A stretch of 64,000 bases of DNA from Sphingomonas hankookensis (GCF_022664465.1 NZ_JAKREV010000006.1:222446-286445), one strand, 5' to 3'. Positions 44,490 through 53,506 are shown, counted from the first letter of the stretch. Translations and numbers: made by a program. The notes: generated by a model not told the origin, from the letters alone.

Positions 44490-44737
44490 GGAGTCGTGGG
44501 CCTCGCTTGCAGTCAAATCTCTTGCCCGGTTGCCACCGGGCTGGCGTGCGATCGGGACGACGAAAGCCGCGTCACCCATGATGGGCCGCAGCTGATCGAG
44601 CGTCCTGGAATGGCGACAGGCCTATGCATGCAATGCGTTGCGCGACGACGCATTCTTTCCCGGTCCTGAAGCAGGCCGGTCATATAGAAGCCGCAGCAGG
44701 GCCTGTCAACGCAGCGGTAGGGCGCGTTCGATCCATC

Positions 44738-44765
44738 TTGATTGTACCACGCTTGGTCGTGATAG
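44738..44765 (+). promoter_or_regulatory. Possible promoter of the proline-rich membrane protein gene
   Basis: TTGATT (44738-44743), a 16-base spacer and TGATAG (44760-44765), about 50 bases before the ATG at 44815. The 325-base gap to rpoB must also contain the rpoB promoter and leader on the other strand, which I could not place. Confidence 0.4.
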
Positions 44766-44814
44766 CGTGTTCGGCAGACTAACGTCGGCCACAAAAGCCC
44801 GGTTGAGGACAATC

Positions 44815-45963
44815 ATGCAGTTTCAGCTTCCGCTCGCGGCGATCGTCGCGACCCTCGCCGTGCCCGCCGCCGCCCAGCAGCAGACCACGCCCGACGGTTC
44901 GATCCCGATCTACGACATTACGCCGCAGGCGCTGCCGACCCCGGCACCGACGCCCAGCGCAACGCCGCGTGCGACTCCGACAGCAGCCCCGACCCCGCGC
45001 GTCACGCCGGCCCCGCGCCCGACGGCCACGCCGACTCCGCGCGCGACCCCTGCGCCGCGCCCGGCTCCGTCGCCGACGCCCGCCCCGGTGGTGGAGGCCG
45101 CGCCACCCGCGGCCGAGCCGACCTATGTCGGGCCGCCGGTCCTGCCGGTGCCCGACGCCACGCCGTCGCCGATCGCTTCGCCGACGCCCGTCGTCTCGGC
45201 GACCCCGGCCGAGGTTGCGCCGGTCGCACAAAGCGATGCGCTGCCCTGGTGGGTGTGGTTCCTCGGCGGTATCGCGGTGGCGAGCGTCGTCGCCTTCCTG
45301 CTCGGCCGCCGCCGCCGGACCGCCGAACCGATCATGACCGAAGCGGTCGCGCCCGAACCGATGGCGCCGGTCGTGGTGGCGCCCGAGCCGCCGCCGGTCG
45401 TCGCGCCGCCCCCCGCACCGGTCGCGCCGACGCCGCCCGCACCGCCGGCGGCCATCGCGCCCACCGCCGGCCCGTTCCTCGAATTCCAGCTCGCCCCGCT
45501 GCGTGTCGGGACCGAGGGCGACCGCGCGCTGCTGGATTTCGACCTGACCGTCGGCAACCCGGCATCGACGCCGGTCGACGAGGTCCGCATCGCGACCCTG
45601 CTGATCACCGCCAACGCCCGGCAGGACGAACAGATCGCCGCCTTCTTCTCGGACAGCGAAAAACGCGGGCTCGACCCGTTCGCGCTGGGCGCGGGCGAGC
45701 GGCGGCATCTGGAAGCGACGATGACCTTGCCGCGCCCGGCGGTGAATGTCGTCACCGCCAACGACCGTTCGTTCTTCGTGCCGATGATCGCGATCGATGC
45801 GCGCTATCGCTGGGCCGACGGCCGCGAATCGCGCACCACCGCCGCCTTCATGGTCGGCCCGGCCGCACCGCAGGGCAAGCTCGCCCCGATCTTCATCGAT
45901 CGCGGCGACCGCATGGTCGATCGTCTGGACGTACGATTGCACGGCCAGGTCCGCCGAACATAA
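44815..45963 (+). CDS. Exported/membrane protein with proline-threonine repeats
   Basis: A 382-residue protein: signal peptide (LPLAAIVATLAVPAAAQ), a low-complexity PTPAPTPSATPRATP-type tract of about 55 residues, a transmembrane segment near 143-161 (WWVWFLGGIAVASVVAFLLG), a second proline-rich stretch, and a beta-sandwich-like C-terminal domain from about residue 222 (FLEFQLAPLRVGTEGDRALL, then VDEVRIATLLITANA and ERRHLEATMTLPRPA). No family is named with confidence. GAGGA lies six bases before the ATG. It diverges from rpoB. Confidence 0.7.
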   Translation: MQFQLPLAAIVATLAVPAAAQQQTTPDGSIPIYDITPQALPTPAPTPSATPRATPTAAPTPRVTPAPRPTATPTPRATPAPRPAPSPTPAPVVEAAPPAAEPTYVGPPVLPVPDATPSPIASPTPVVSATPAEVAPVAQSDALPWWVWFLGGIAVASVVAFLLGRRRRTAEPIMTEAVAPEPMAPVVVAPEPPPVVAPPPAPVAPTPPAPPAAIAPTAGPFLEFQLAPLRVGTEGDRALLDFDLTVGNPASTPVDEVRIATLLITANARQDEQIAAFFSDSEKRGLDPFALGAGERRHLEATMTLPRPAVNVVTANDRSFFVPMIAIDARYRWADGRESRTTAAFMVGPAAPQGKLAPIFIDRGDRMVDRLDVRLHGQVRRT

Positions 45964-46035
45964 GGGGGGTGGCAGAGGCTATTGTCGATTATCGATATAC
46001 GGCCTAGCGTTCGGACAAGCGAGGAGGGGAGCGGC

Positions 46036-46557
46036 ATGGGACGGCGAGACCGGATATTGCGATTCACCGTCGTCGTTCTGCGCGTCCTGCTGGTCCTCAA
46101 CATCGCCTTCGCCGCGGCGTTCGTCATCGCGGCGCTGGTGAGCTTCCCGCTGCACGACATGCTGGCGGCGCGGATCGTCGGCAAATATCCGGCGGTCGAT
46201 GTCGAGCGCGTCGTCACCGGCATCCGCGCGCTGCTGCTGCTGGGGGTCGCCGCGGCGGTGCCGGCGCACATCATCTTCTCGCGGCTGATCGCGGTGATCG
46301 GTACCGTGCTGGCCGGCGAGACCTTCGCCTCGCCCAATGCGCGGCGGGTGCGGGCGATCGGCTGGGCGCTGCTTGCCATTCAACTGCTCGACGTGCCGTT
46401 GCTGCTCATCATCCCAAATTTTGCCGGCATGGGCGTGCGGGTCGACGGATCGTCGATCTCGATCGGCGGATGGCTGTCGGTGCTGGTCGCCTTCGTCCTG
46501 GCACGCGTGTTCGCCGAGGGCGCGGCGCTGCGCGAGGACCTCGAGGGAACGGTCTGA
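46036..46557 (+). CDS. DUF2975 membrane protein
   Basis: A 173-residue protein with four transmembrane segments (VVVLRVLLVLNIAFAAAFVI, GIRALLLLGVAAAVPAHIIF, IGWALLAIQLLDVPLLLIIP and GGWLSVLVAFVLARVF), matching the DUF2975 pattern with FASPNARRVRAIGWALL between helices 2 and 3. DUF2975 proteins are typically paired with a small Cro/CI-type regulator, as here. GGAGGGG precedes the ATG. Confidence 0.85.
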   Translation: MGRRDRILRFTVVVLRVLLVLNIAFAAAFVIAALVSFPLHDMLAARIVGKYPAVDVERVVTGIRALLLLGVAAAVPAHIIFSRLIAVIGTVLAGETFASPNARRVRAIGWALLAIQLLDVPLLLIIPNFAGMGVRVDGSSISIGGWLSVLVAFVLARVFAEGAALREDLEGTV

Positions 46558-46784
46558 TGGCGGTGCTCGTCCGCCTAGACGAAGTGCTGCAGGCGCGGCG
46601 CATGACGCTGACCGAACTGGCGCAGGCGGTCGACATCACGCTGGCCAATTTGTCGATCCTGAAGACCGGCAAGGCGCGCGCGATCCGCTTCACGACGCTC
46701 GACGCGATCTGCCGCGTGCTGGAATGCCAGCCGGGCGATATCCTCGTCCACGGGCCGGGCGAGGTCGAAGAGGACGAGGACTGA
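46557..46784 (+). CDS. Cro/CI-type (XRE) small transcriptional regulator
   Basis: A 75-residue helix-turn-helix protein of the HTH_26/YozG type: MTLTELAQAVDITLANLSIL followed by KTGKARAIRFTTLDAICRVL and CQPGDIL, ending in an acidic tail (EVEEDED). It starts on the stop codon of the DUF2975 gene, so the pair is co-expressed and probably works as a unit. Confidence 0.88.
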   Translation: MAVLVRLDEVLQARRMTLTELAQAVDITLANLSILKTGKARAIRFTTLDAICRVLECQPGDILVHGPGEVEEDED

Positions 46785-46810
46785 CCCGGCGGCGCACGAT
46801 GATCGGCGCA

Positions 46811-46857
46811 TGAAAAAAAAGGGGGCGGTCCGGTGTGGACTGCCCCCTTCTTTTTTC
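46811..46857. terminator. Bidirectional terminator between the HTH gene and rplL
   Basis: A GGGGGCGGTCC/GGACTGCCCCC stem flanked by AAAAAAAA on the left and TTCTTTTTT on the right, so it works in both directions for the convergent transcripts. Confidence 0.9.
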
Positions 46858-46966
46858 GGTCGAGCCGGGATGGGAGCAAGTCCCATCCCGTCGGTCGGGC
46901 CGTTGGCCCGCCGGCCGGCCTTGATGGAGATAGCGGACCCATGGGGTCCGCTGTCCCATCTGCGGC

Positions 46967-47344
46967 TTACTTGACTTCGACGGTCGCGCCGGCGCCTTCG
47001 AGCTGCGCCTTGATCTTGGCGGCCTCGTCCTTGTTGACGCCTTCCTTGACGGCCTTCGGTGCGCCTTCGACGAGCGCCTTGGCTTCGGTCAGGCCCAGGC
47101 CGGTGATGGCGCGGACTTCCTTGATGACGTTGATCTTCTTGCCACCGTCGCCGGTGAGGATCACGTCGAACTCGGTCTGCTCTTCAGCAGCCGGGGCAGC
47201 GGCGCCACCGCCAGCGGCCGGAGCGGCAGCAACGGCAGCAGCGGCCGAAACGCCCCACTTTTCTTCGAGCAGCTTCGACAGTTCAGCCGCTTCGAGGACG
47301 GTCAGCGCGCTCAGCTGTTCGACGATCGCGTTCAGGTCAGCCAT
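46967..47344 (-). CDS. rplL: Ribosomal protein L7/L12
   Basis: Stalk protein, 125 residues. N-terminal dimerisation helix [20 protein letters not shown], alanine-rich hinge ([19 protein letters not shown]), and C-terminal factor-binding domain with [20 protein letters not shown] and ending GATVEVK. It follows rplJ by 48 bases. A two-way terminator separates it from genes on the opposite strand, so transcription does not run on into rpoB as in most bacteria. Confidence 0.98.
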   Translation of the reverse strand: MADLNAIVEQLSALTVLEAAELSKLLEEKWGVSAAAAVAAAPAAGGGAAAPAAEEQTEFDVILTGDGGKKINVIKEVRAITGLGLTEAKALVEGAPKAVKEGVNKDEAAKIKAQLEGAGATVEVK

Positions 47345-47392
47345 GATATTCTCCGTAAATCAGATAGGGTTGTGTAGGTGGGAAGCGCCAAA

Positions 47393-47908
47393 TCAGGCGG
47401 CTTCCTTCTCCGCATATGCCGACAGCACGCGCGCGATCTGGGCCGCGGGTGCCTGTGTGATGGTGGCGATCTTCGTTGCCGGGGCAACGATGAGGCCGAC
47501 CAGCTTGGCGCGCAGTTCGTCGAGCGAGGGCAGCGAGGCCAGAGCCTTCACGCCGTTCGCGTCGAGGATCTGGCCGCCCATGGCGCCGCCGACGATCTCG
47601 AGCTTGTCGTTCGTCTTGGCGAAGTCGTTGATGACCCGCGCCGCAGCGACGGGATCGGTCGACGTCGCCAGCGCCGTCGGGCCGGTCAGCAGGTCCGACA
47701 GCACCGCGTACGGCGTGCCTTCGGCTGCGATCCGGGCAAGACGGTTCTTCGAGACCTTGTAGCTCGCGCCGGCTTCCCGCATCTTGTTGCGCAGGGCCGT
47801 CGACTGGGCGACGGTCATGCCGAGGTTGCGGGTGACGACCACCACGCCGACCTCGTTGAAGGTGCGGTTCAGCTCGGCGACGGCTTCACTCTTCTGAGTG
47901 CGATCCAT
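47393..47908 (-). CDS. rplJ: Ribosomal protein L10
   Basis: Base of the ribosomal stalk, 171 residues, binding 23S rRNA and L7/L12 dimers. Family features: RTFNEVGVVVVTRNLGMTVA, ASYKVSKNRLARIAAEGTPY, GPTALATSTDPVAAARVIND, and the C-terminal helix APAAQIARVLSAYAEKEAA that holds L7/L12. The ATG at 47908 has AAAGGAG upstream; the longer open frame is leader. rplKA is not adjacent. Confidence 0.98.
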   Translation of the reverse strand: MDRTQKSEAVAELNRTFNEVGVVVVTRNLGMTVAQSTALRNKMREAGASYKVSKNRLARIAAEGTPYAVLSDLLTGPTALATSTDPVAAARVINDFAKTNDKLEIVGGAMGGQILDANGVKALASLPSLDELRAKLVGLIVAPATKIATITQAPAAQIARVLSAYAEKEAA

Positions 47909-48200
47909 GCCGTTCTCCTTTACTGGGGCGTGTCCCGGCAGAACCGGAAACGCCCGCGAACAATCCGCCCGTCGCAGGTTGCGACGACCGGGGCGAAAGT
48001 CCGTGAGGGGCATGGTCGCCATGCGGAGCCCTGCACCGATGCGCAGGGTCGCTTCATGGCCGGCCCGACGTGCCTCGGCACGATCGGGCGGAATACACAT
48101 TCCCCGTCTCGGCAGGACATTAAGCGGGAAACCCGCACCTGCTGTCTCGGACGGACGTCGCGCGCAGGACGAATCCCCCGCGTGACGGCTGGGGCGGCGC
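47909..48200 (-). promoter_or_regulatory. Probable L10 leader (autoregulatory 5' region of rplJL)
   Basis: Roughly 290 bases upstream of rplJ without a gene but with several foldable segments, such as GTCGCAGGTTGCGAC and GAGCCCTGCACCGATGCGCAGGG on the minus strand. rplJL leaders are commonly bound by L10-L12 for feedback control, so the position and structure fit. The exact fold was not worked out, and the promoter between it and cutC (48295) was not placed. Confidence 0.45.
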
Positions 48201-48294
48201 TTACGGTTACGGGTCCGCGGAGTCAAGCATGCGAAGCGGCTTGACCTGCCGCGATGACGCTTCATTAGTCATATAAAATAGGCAGGAAGCAGGC

Positions 48295-49053
48295 ATGGGC
48301 GCGGTGACGCTGGAAATCTGTATCGACAGCGTAAACGGGTGCGAAGCAGCGATCGCTGGCGGCGCCGACCGGATCGAACTGTGCGGCGCGCTGGCGGTCG
48401 GCGGATTGACGCCGCCTGCCGGGCTGGTGGCGCTGGTGGTAGAGCGGGCGAAGGCAGCGGGCGTGCGGGTCCATGCGATGGTGCGGCCGCGGGCGGGCGA
48501 CTTCGCCTATGACGATGCCGATTTGGCGACCGCCATCGCCGACGCGCGCGCCCTGATCGCCGCCGGGGTCGACGGGCTGGTGTTCGGCGCGGTGCGCGGC
48601 GGCGTGATCGATCTGCCGGTGACGACGGCGTGGCTCGATGCGGTGCGCGGCGACCGCGCCGATATCGACCTGACGCTGCACCGTGCGGTCGACCTGCTAC
48701 CCGATCCCGTCGCTGCGGTCGATCCCGCCGTGGCGCTCGGTTTTCACCGCATCCTGACCTCGGGCGGGGCGGTGCGCGCGATCGATGGTGCCGGGACGAT
48801 CGCCGCGATGCAGGCGTGCGCGGGCGAGCGGATCGTGGTGATGCCGGGGTCGGGCGTGCGCCCCGGGAATGTCGCGGGGCTGCTGGCGATGACCGGTGCC
48901 CGCGAAGTCCATGCATCGGCGGGCACGCCGCTGGTGCAGGACGATCCCCGCGTGACCGCGCTGGGCTTTGCCGGGCCGGGACCGGCCCGAACCGATGCCG
49001 CCACCGTGCGCGCGCTGCGCAACGCGATCGATACCGAGGGGACGAACCGATGA
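48295..49053 (+). CDS. cutC: CutC family protein
   Basis: TIM-barrel protein of the CutC family (252 residues), once linked to copper homeostasis, real role unsettled. Signatures: LEICIDSVNGCEAAIAGGAD, RIELCGALAVGGLTPPAGLV, VHAMVRPRAGDFAYDDADLA, and ILTSGGAVRAIDGA. A good ribosome site (GGAAG) precedes the ATG. The following GH2 gene overlaps its stop, so cutC is in a sugar-hydrolase operon. Confidence 0.93.
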   Translation: MGAVTLEICIDSVNGCEAAIAGGADRIELCGALAVGGLTPPAGLVALVVERAKAAGVRVHAMVRPRAGDFAYDDADLATAIADARALIAAGVDGLVFGAVRGGVIDLPVTTAWLDAVRGDRADIDLTLHRAVDLLPDPVAAVDPAVALGFHRILTSGGAVRAIDGAGTIAAMQACAGERIVVMPGSGVRPGNVAGLLAMTGAREVHASAGTPLVQDDPRVTALGFAGPGPARTDAATVRALRNAIDTEGTNR

Positions 49054-51947
49054 CCTTCCCGCCGATGGGCCGCCGCGCCCTGCTGACCGGCACCGCCGGC
49101 ACGCTGGCCGTCACCGCGCTGCCCGCGCTGTCTGCTCCGAAGCGTGCGGTTCCGAGCGGACTGCTCCACGGCCTGTCACCGCGTCCCGGCCTGCCCGAAC
49201 GCCTGCCGGTCGAGGACCCGTCGCGTATCCTGCTATCCAATGGCTGGCTGTTCCACGAAGGCGACATCGTCTTCCCACTGCCGGTGACGCACGACGAAAC
49301 CTATACCAATGCGAAGGCGGGCAACGCCCGCGGCGCGGCGGCGATGGAATATGACGACAGCGACTGGGCAACGGTTACCGTGCCGCACGACTGGGCGTCG
49401 GCGCAGGGCTTCGTCGAGACGGCGAACGTGTCGCAGGGCTATCGCCCGCGCGGGATCGGCTGGTACCGCCGCACGCTGCGGCTCGCGTCCGAAGACCGGG
49501 GGAAGAAGCTGGAGCTGCATTTCAGCGCGATCGCCACCGCCGCGACGATCTGGATCAACGGCAGCGTCGTGGCGCGCAACTTCTCCGGCTACAACGCGAT
49601 CGCCATCGACCTGACCCCGTTCGCGCGGTTCGGCGACGAACTGAACGTCATCGCGATCCGGGTGGATGCAACCGCGATGGAGGGCTGGTGGTACGAGGGC
49701 GCCGGGCTCTACCGCCATGTCTGGCTGGCGAAGCGGTCGCCGGTGTCGATCGCGACCGACGGCGTGCATTGCGACCCGCGCCTGGGCAGCGACGGGCGTT
49801 GGCAGGTGCCGGTGTCGGTGACGCTGGAGAGCATCGCGCGGACGGCGGCGACCGCGACGGTCATGGTCGACCTGCTCGACCCCGCTGGCAAGGTCGTCGG
49901 CAGCGCACGGGCAACCGCCGAACTGCAACCGCTGGCCGAAGCGCAGGTTGCGATCTCGCTGGCGGTCGCCGATCCGCAGCTTTGGTCGATCGAGGCACCG
50001 ACGCTCTACACCGTGCGCGTCACCACCGATGCGCCGGGTGGCGGGGATGAGCGGCGCGTCGCCATCGGTTTCCGCACGATCCGCTTCGACGCGAACGAAG
50101 GCTTCTTCCTGAACGACAAGGCCGTGAAGCTGAAGGGCGTGTGCCTGCATCAGGACCATGCCGGGGTCGGCGTCGCGGTGCCCGACGCGCTGCTGGCGTG
50201 GCGGCTGCAGCGGATGAAGGACACCGGCGTCAACGCCATCCGCTGTTCGCACAACGCGCAGGCGCCAGAGTTCTATCAGCTGTGTGATCGGATGGGGTTC
50301 GTCGTCATGGACGAGAACCGGATATTCAACCCGGCGCCGGAGAATATGGCGCAGCTGGAATGGCTTGTCCGCGCGCATCGCAACCATCCCAGCATCATCC
50401 TGTGGTCGGTTTTCAACGAGGAACCGATGCAGGGCACCGAAGCCGGGGTCGAGATGGTGCGACGGATGGCCGCCCGCGTCCACGCGCTCGACGACAGCCG
50501 CCCGGTCACCGCGGCGATGAACGGCAGCTTCTACGACCCCCAGAACGTGTCGAGCGTCGTCGATGTGATGGGGTTCAATTACTATCAGGGCGATTACGAC
50601 AAGTTCCACGCGCTGAACCCGGCCAAGCCCAGCAGTTCGTCGGAGGATACCAGCGCGTTCATGACGCGCGGCGCCTATGCCACCGACAAGGCCGCGCATG
50701 TGATGTCGTCGATGGATACCGAAGCCGCGCCATGGGGCGCGACGCACCGGAACGCATGGGCGGAGATCGCGAAACGGCGCTTCATCGCCGGCGGGTTCGT
50801 GTGGACCGGGTTCGATTATCATGGCGAGCCGACGCCGTTCACCTGGCCGACGATCGCCAGCTTCTTCGGCATCCTCGACCTGTGCGGTTTCCCCAAGACC
50901 GCCTACGACATTCACCGCGCGCACTGGATCGATAGCGAGCCGGTGATCGGCGTCGCGCCGCATTGGACGTGGCCGGGACGCGAAGGCCAGCCGATCGCGC
51001 TGCTGGTGACGAGCAACGCCGAACGGGTCCGCGTCGTGCTGAACGGACGGATGGTCGGCGAGCAGGCGGTCGACCGGATCATGGGCAATGCCTTCACCGT
51101 CCCCTATGCACCGGGGAAGCTGGAGGCGATCGCGCTGAAGGGCGGACGCGAGGTCGCGCGGGCGACGCATGAGACGGCGGGACCGGCGGTCGCGCTGCGG
51201 CTGACCCCGGCGCGTACGGCAATGCTGGGGGATAACGAGGACGTCGTGCCGGTCACGATCGATGCGGTCGATGCGCAGGGGCGGCATGTCCCGACGGAGA
51301 ACCGCCTGACCCGCTTTACTGTCGACGGCGCGACGCTGATCGGCGTTGGCAATGGCGACCCCAACAGCCATGAAAGCGAGAAGGCGCCGCAACGCTCGCT
51401 GTTCAACGGGCTGGCGCAGATGCTGGTGCAGGCGGGTGAGGGGCGCGGCAAGGTGGCGATCGCGGCGAGTGCGGAAGGCTTGCGTCCCGCGCGGCTGGTG
51501 ATCGACCGGGTGGCGGCGAGCCCGCGCGCGCAGGTGGCGGTGACGCCGACCGGCGCGTTCATCCTCGGCTGGCGACGGTCGAAGTCGTTCGCCGCCGCCC
51601 CTGATCCGGCGCTGGCGCCGCCGCCCAACGACAATAACAGCTGGGACTTCACCCGCAGCGGTTCGGCGGCGACGCCCGAGACGGGGCCGTCGTTCCGCCT
51701 GTACCGCGCCACCCTGCCGGTACGGCGGCGGGTGGTGGCGGAAGGCGGCACGCTCAGCTTCACGCGGATCGAGGGACGGGCGACCGTCTATGTCGACGGG
51801 CGACAGGTCGCGGCGAAGCGTGATTTCGCGGGTGCGCCGCTGGAAGCAGCGGTGCCGGCGGGGGCGAAGACGGTGGCGGTACTGGTCGAAGCGGAGCCGA
51901 ACGCGCGGTCCGGCCTGACCGGGGCGGTGCGGCTGGCGCCGCGATAG
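49050..51947 (+). CDS. Tat-exported glycoside hydrolase family 2 (beta-galactosidase type)
   Basis: A 965-residue glycosidase. The N-terminus MGRRALLTGTAGTLAVTALP is a Tat signal. Then a sugar-binding domain (VTVPHDWASAQGFVETANVS, YRRTLRLASEDRGKKLELHF, and WWYEGAGLYRHVWL), an Ig-like domain, and the GH2 TIM barrel with GVCLHQDHAGVGVAVPDALL and the acid/base in SIILWSVFNEEP (residues about 448-459). The nucleophile Glu is probably in VMSSMDTEAAPW. Further C-terminal beta domains follow, as in GH2 galactosidases of sphingomonads and Bacteroides. The substrate could be a galactoside in plant cell-wall glycan; this is inferred. Confidence 0.9.
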   Translation: MTFPPMGRRALLTGTAGTLAVTALPALSAPKRAVPSGLLHGLSPRPGLPERLPVEDPSRILLSNGWLFHEGDIVFPLPVTHDETYTNAKAGNARGAAAMEYDDSDWATVTVPHDWASAQGFVETANVSQGYRPRGIGWYRRTLRLASEDRGKKLELHFSAIATAATIWINGSVVARNFSGYNAIAIDLTPFARFGDELNVIAIRVDATAMEGWWYEGAGLYRHVWLAKRSPVSIATDGVHCDPRLGSDGRWQVPVSVTLESIARTAATATVMVDLLDPAGKVVGSARATAELQPLAEAQVAISLAVADPQLWSIEAPTLYTVRVTTDAPGGGDERRVAIGFRTIRFDANEGFFLNDKAVKLKGVCLHQDHAGVGVAVPDALLAWRLQRMKDTGVNAIRCSHNAQAPEFYQLCDRMGFVVMDENRIFNPAPENMAQLEWLVRAHRNHPSIILWSVFNEEPMQGTEAGVEMVRRMAARVHALDDSRPVTAAMNGSFYDPQNVSSVVDVMGFNYYQGDYDKFHALNPAKPSSSSEDTSAFMTRGAYATDKAAHVMSSMDTEAAPWGATHRNAWAEIAKRRFIAGGFVWTGFDYHGEPTPFTWPTIASFFGILDLCGFPKTAYDIHRAHWIDSEPVIGVAPHWTWPGREGQPIALLVTSNAERVRVVLNGRMVGEQAVDRIMGNAFTVPYAPGKLEAIALKGGREVARATHETAGPAVALRLTPARTAMLGDNEDVVPVTIDAVDAQGRHVPTENRLTRFTVDGATLIGVGNGDPNSHESEKAPQRSLFNGLAQMLVQAGEGRGKVAIAASAEGLRPARLVIDRVAASPRAQVAVTPTGAFILGWRRSKSFAAAPDPALAPPPNDNNSWDFTRSGSAATPETGPSFRLYRATLPVRRRVVAEGGTLSFTRIEGRATVYVDGRQVAAKRDFAGAPLEAAVPAGAKTVAVLVEAEPNARSGLTGAVRLAPR

Positions 51948-52004
51948 GGGGCGGATAGCTCGGGCCGACGGTCGTTATTCGCGATCCAGAACCCCGCCCG
52001 CAAT

Positions 52005-52033
52005 CGTCACCCCGGGTTAAGCCCGGGGTGACG
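52005..52033. repeat. Family-C palindrome, copy 3, possible two-way terminator
   Basis: A near-perfect palindrome, CGTCACCCCGGG and CCCGGGGTGACG around TTAAG, between the convergent GH2 and SDR genes. Confidence 0.7.
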
Positions 52034-52038
52034 AAGGA

Positions 52039-53253
52039 TCAGGGGTTCGCGACCTTGATCTCGCCCGCGTTCGGCGCGACGACGGCACCCGCGGGCCGTT
52101 CGGAGAAGCGGTCGCGTTCGCCGGGGATCGTGCCTTCATCGGCAATGCCCGCGGCGAACGATGCCGACGAATCGGTGCCGTCGGCCTGATGCGCCAACGG
52201 CGGGGGGAGTAGCTTGGGCGCCTCCGGCTTGCGGCGCGGCGTCGATCCACGCAGCGACAGCAGCATGCCGGCAGCGACACCGATCCCGCCCAGCACCGCC
52301 GCCGTGGTCCAGGGCCGCATCTGCGCTTCGAGCGCGAGGCTCTGCTTGCGGACATAATGATCCTGGTTCGACCGCGTCCGGCCATCGGCGCGCGGTTCGA
52401 ACAGATTGTCCTTCGTTCCCGGCGCCGCCGGTGTGGTCGTCGTCTGCGCCTCTTCCTTGAAGAACATTTCCATGAACCGGTCGGCGCTACGCGGCAGCAG
52501 GTTGCTCATCTTCGTCATCGCCATGCCGGTGCCGCCAACGGTCAGGTCGCGCTTGGGATGTTCGGCGGCGAAGCAGATCGCCTTGGCCACCAGATCGGGG
52601 TCGTAGACCACCGGGGGCACGCGCGCGGGCTGGTCCATGCGGTTGCGGGCATGTTCGGGATAGGGGGTGTCGATCGCGGCGGGCTTGATGAGGGTCACCG
52701 AGACCGGGCGCTCTTCGGCCTCCAATTCCATGCGAAACGCCTCGGTAAAGCCCTGCACCGCATGCTTCATCGCGCTGTACGCGCCCTGTACCGGTACCGA
52801 GCGGTCGGACAGGATCGAGCCGATATTGACGATCGCCCCGCCGCCGCGCGCGGTCAGTTCGCGCGCCGCATAGAGCGAGGCGGCGACCAGCGCGAAATAG
52901 CCGACGTCGAACACGCGGCGCTGTTCGTCGAGGCTGGTTTCGCTCAGCCGGGCATAGAGCGCCACGGCGGCGTCGTTGACCCAGGTGTCGAACCCGCCGA
53001 ACACCTCGCGCGCCTTGGCCCCGATTCGCTCGGGCGCATCGGCGGCGGTGACGTCGATCGCGAGATGATCGGCCTTGCCGCCGCGCAGCCGGATCGTCTC
53101 GACCGCCTCGCGCAGCGCGTCCTCGTTGCGCGCCACCAGCAGCACGCGGGCGCCGGCACGGGCGGCACGGCGCGCGGTGGCGAGGCCGATGCCCGACGAG
53201 GCACCGGTGATGACGATAGTCTGTTCGGATAGCGGCTTGAGCGTGAGGGCCAT
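52039..53253 (-). CDS. SDR family oxidoreductase with C-terminal membrane anchor
   Basis: A 404-residue short-chain dehydrogenase/reductase. Nucleotide motif VITGASSGIGLATARRAARA (residues 13-32), DVTAADAPERIG, the N-D-A-A-V-A motif in place of NNAG (WVNDAAVALYARL), and the catalytic S-Y-K set: GSILSDRSV, then YSAMKHAVQGF. Beyond the roughly 260-residue SDR core comes a 120-residue tail with a transmembrane helix near 318-338 (TTAAVLGGIGVAAGMLLSL) and a charged, proline-rich end. The substrate is unknown. CGGAG precedes the ATG at 53253. Confidence 0.88.
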   Translation of the reverse strand: MALTLKPLSEQTIVITGASSGIGLATARRAARAGARVLLVARNEDALREAVETIRLRGGKADHLAIDVTAADAPERIGAKAREVFGGFDTWVNDAAVALYARLSETSLDEQRRVFDVGYFALVAASLYAARELTARGGGAIVNIGSILSDRSVPVQGAYSAMKHAVQGFTEAFRMELEAEERPVSVTLIKPAAIDTPYPEHARNRMDQPARVPPVVYDPDLVAKAICFAAEHPKRDLTVGGTGMAMTKMSNLLPRSADRFMEMFFKEEAQTTTTPAAPGTKDNLFEPRADGRTRSNQDHYVRKQSLALEAQMRPWTTAAVLGGIGVAAGMLLSLRGSTPRRKPEAPKLLPPPLAHQADGTDSSASFAAGIADEGTIPGERDRFSERPAGAVVAPNAGEIKVANP

Positions 53254-53317
53254 GGCGAATCTCCGGGGGTTACCGATCGCGCGCTCAACGCACGGGGTGC
53301 CCCACGGGTCCGGTAGA

Positions 53318-53500
53318 GCGGGTTCCGAACAGGTTGCACCACCGTCATCGCCCTGCGGGCGACCGCTGGCGCGGCGGGGCGCTTTCGATCCGGGACCGCG
53401 TTGCTCGTCGGTCACGATGCCGCTGCATCGCGCCCTCCTCGCGCCTTGTCCCGAACCGAAATCGCCACCGTGCCGGTGATCCAACCTGCTCGGAACCCGC
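53318..53500. repeat. Non-coding segment flanked by 19-bp inverted repeats
   Basis: GCGGGTTCCGAACAGGTTG at 53318-53336 and its inverted near-copy CAACCTGCTCGGAACCCGC at 53482-53500 (one mismatch) bracket about 145 bases upstream of the SDR gene. No gene lies inside. It may be another paired palindromic repeat family or the scar of a small mobile element. Confidence 0.55.
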
Positions 53501-53506
53501 TTTGCG

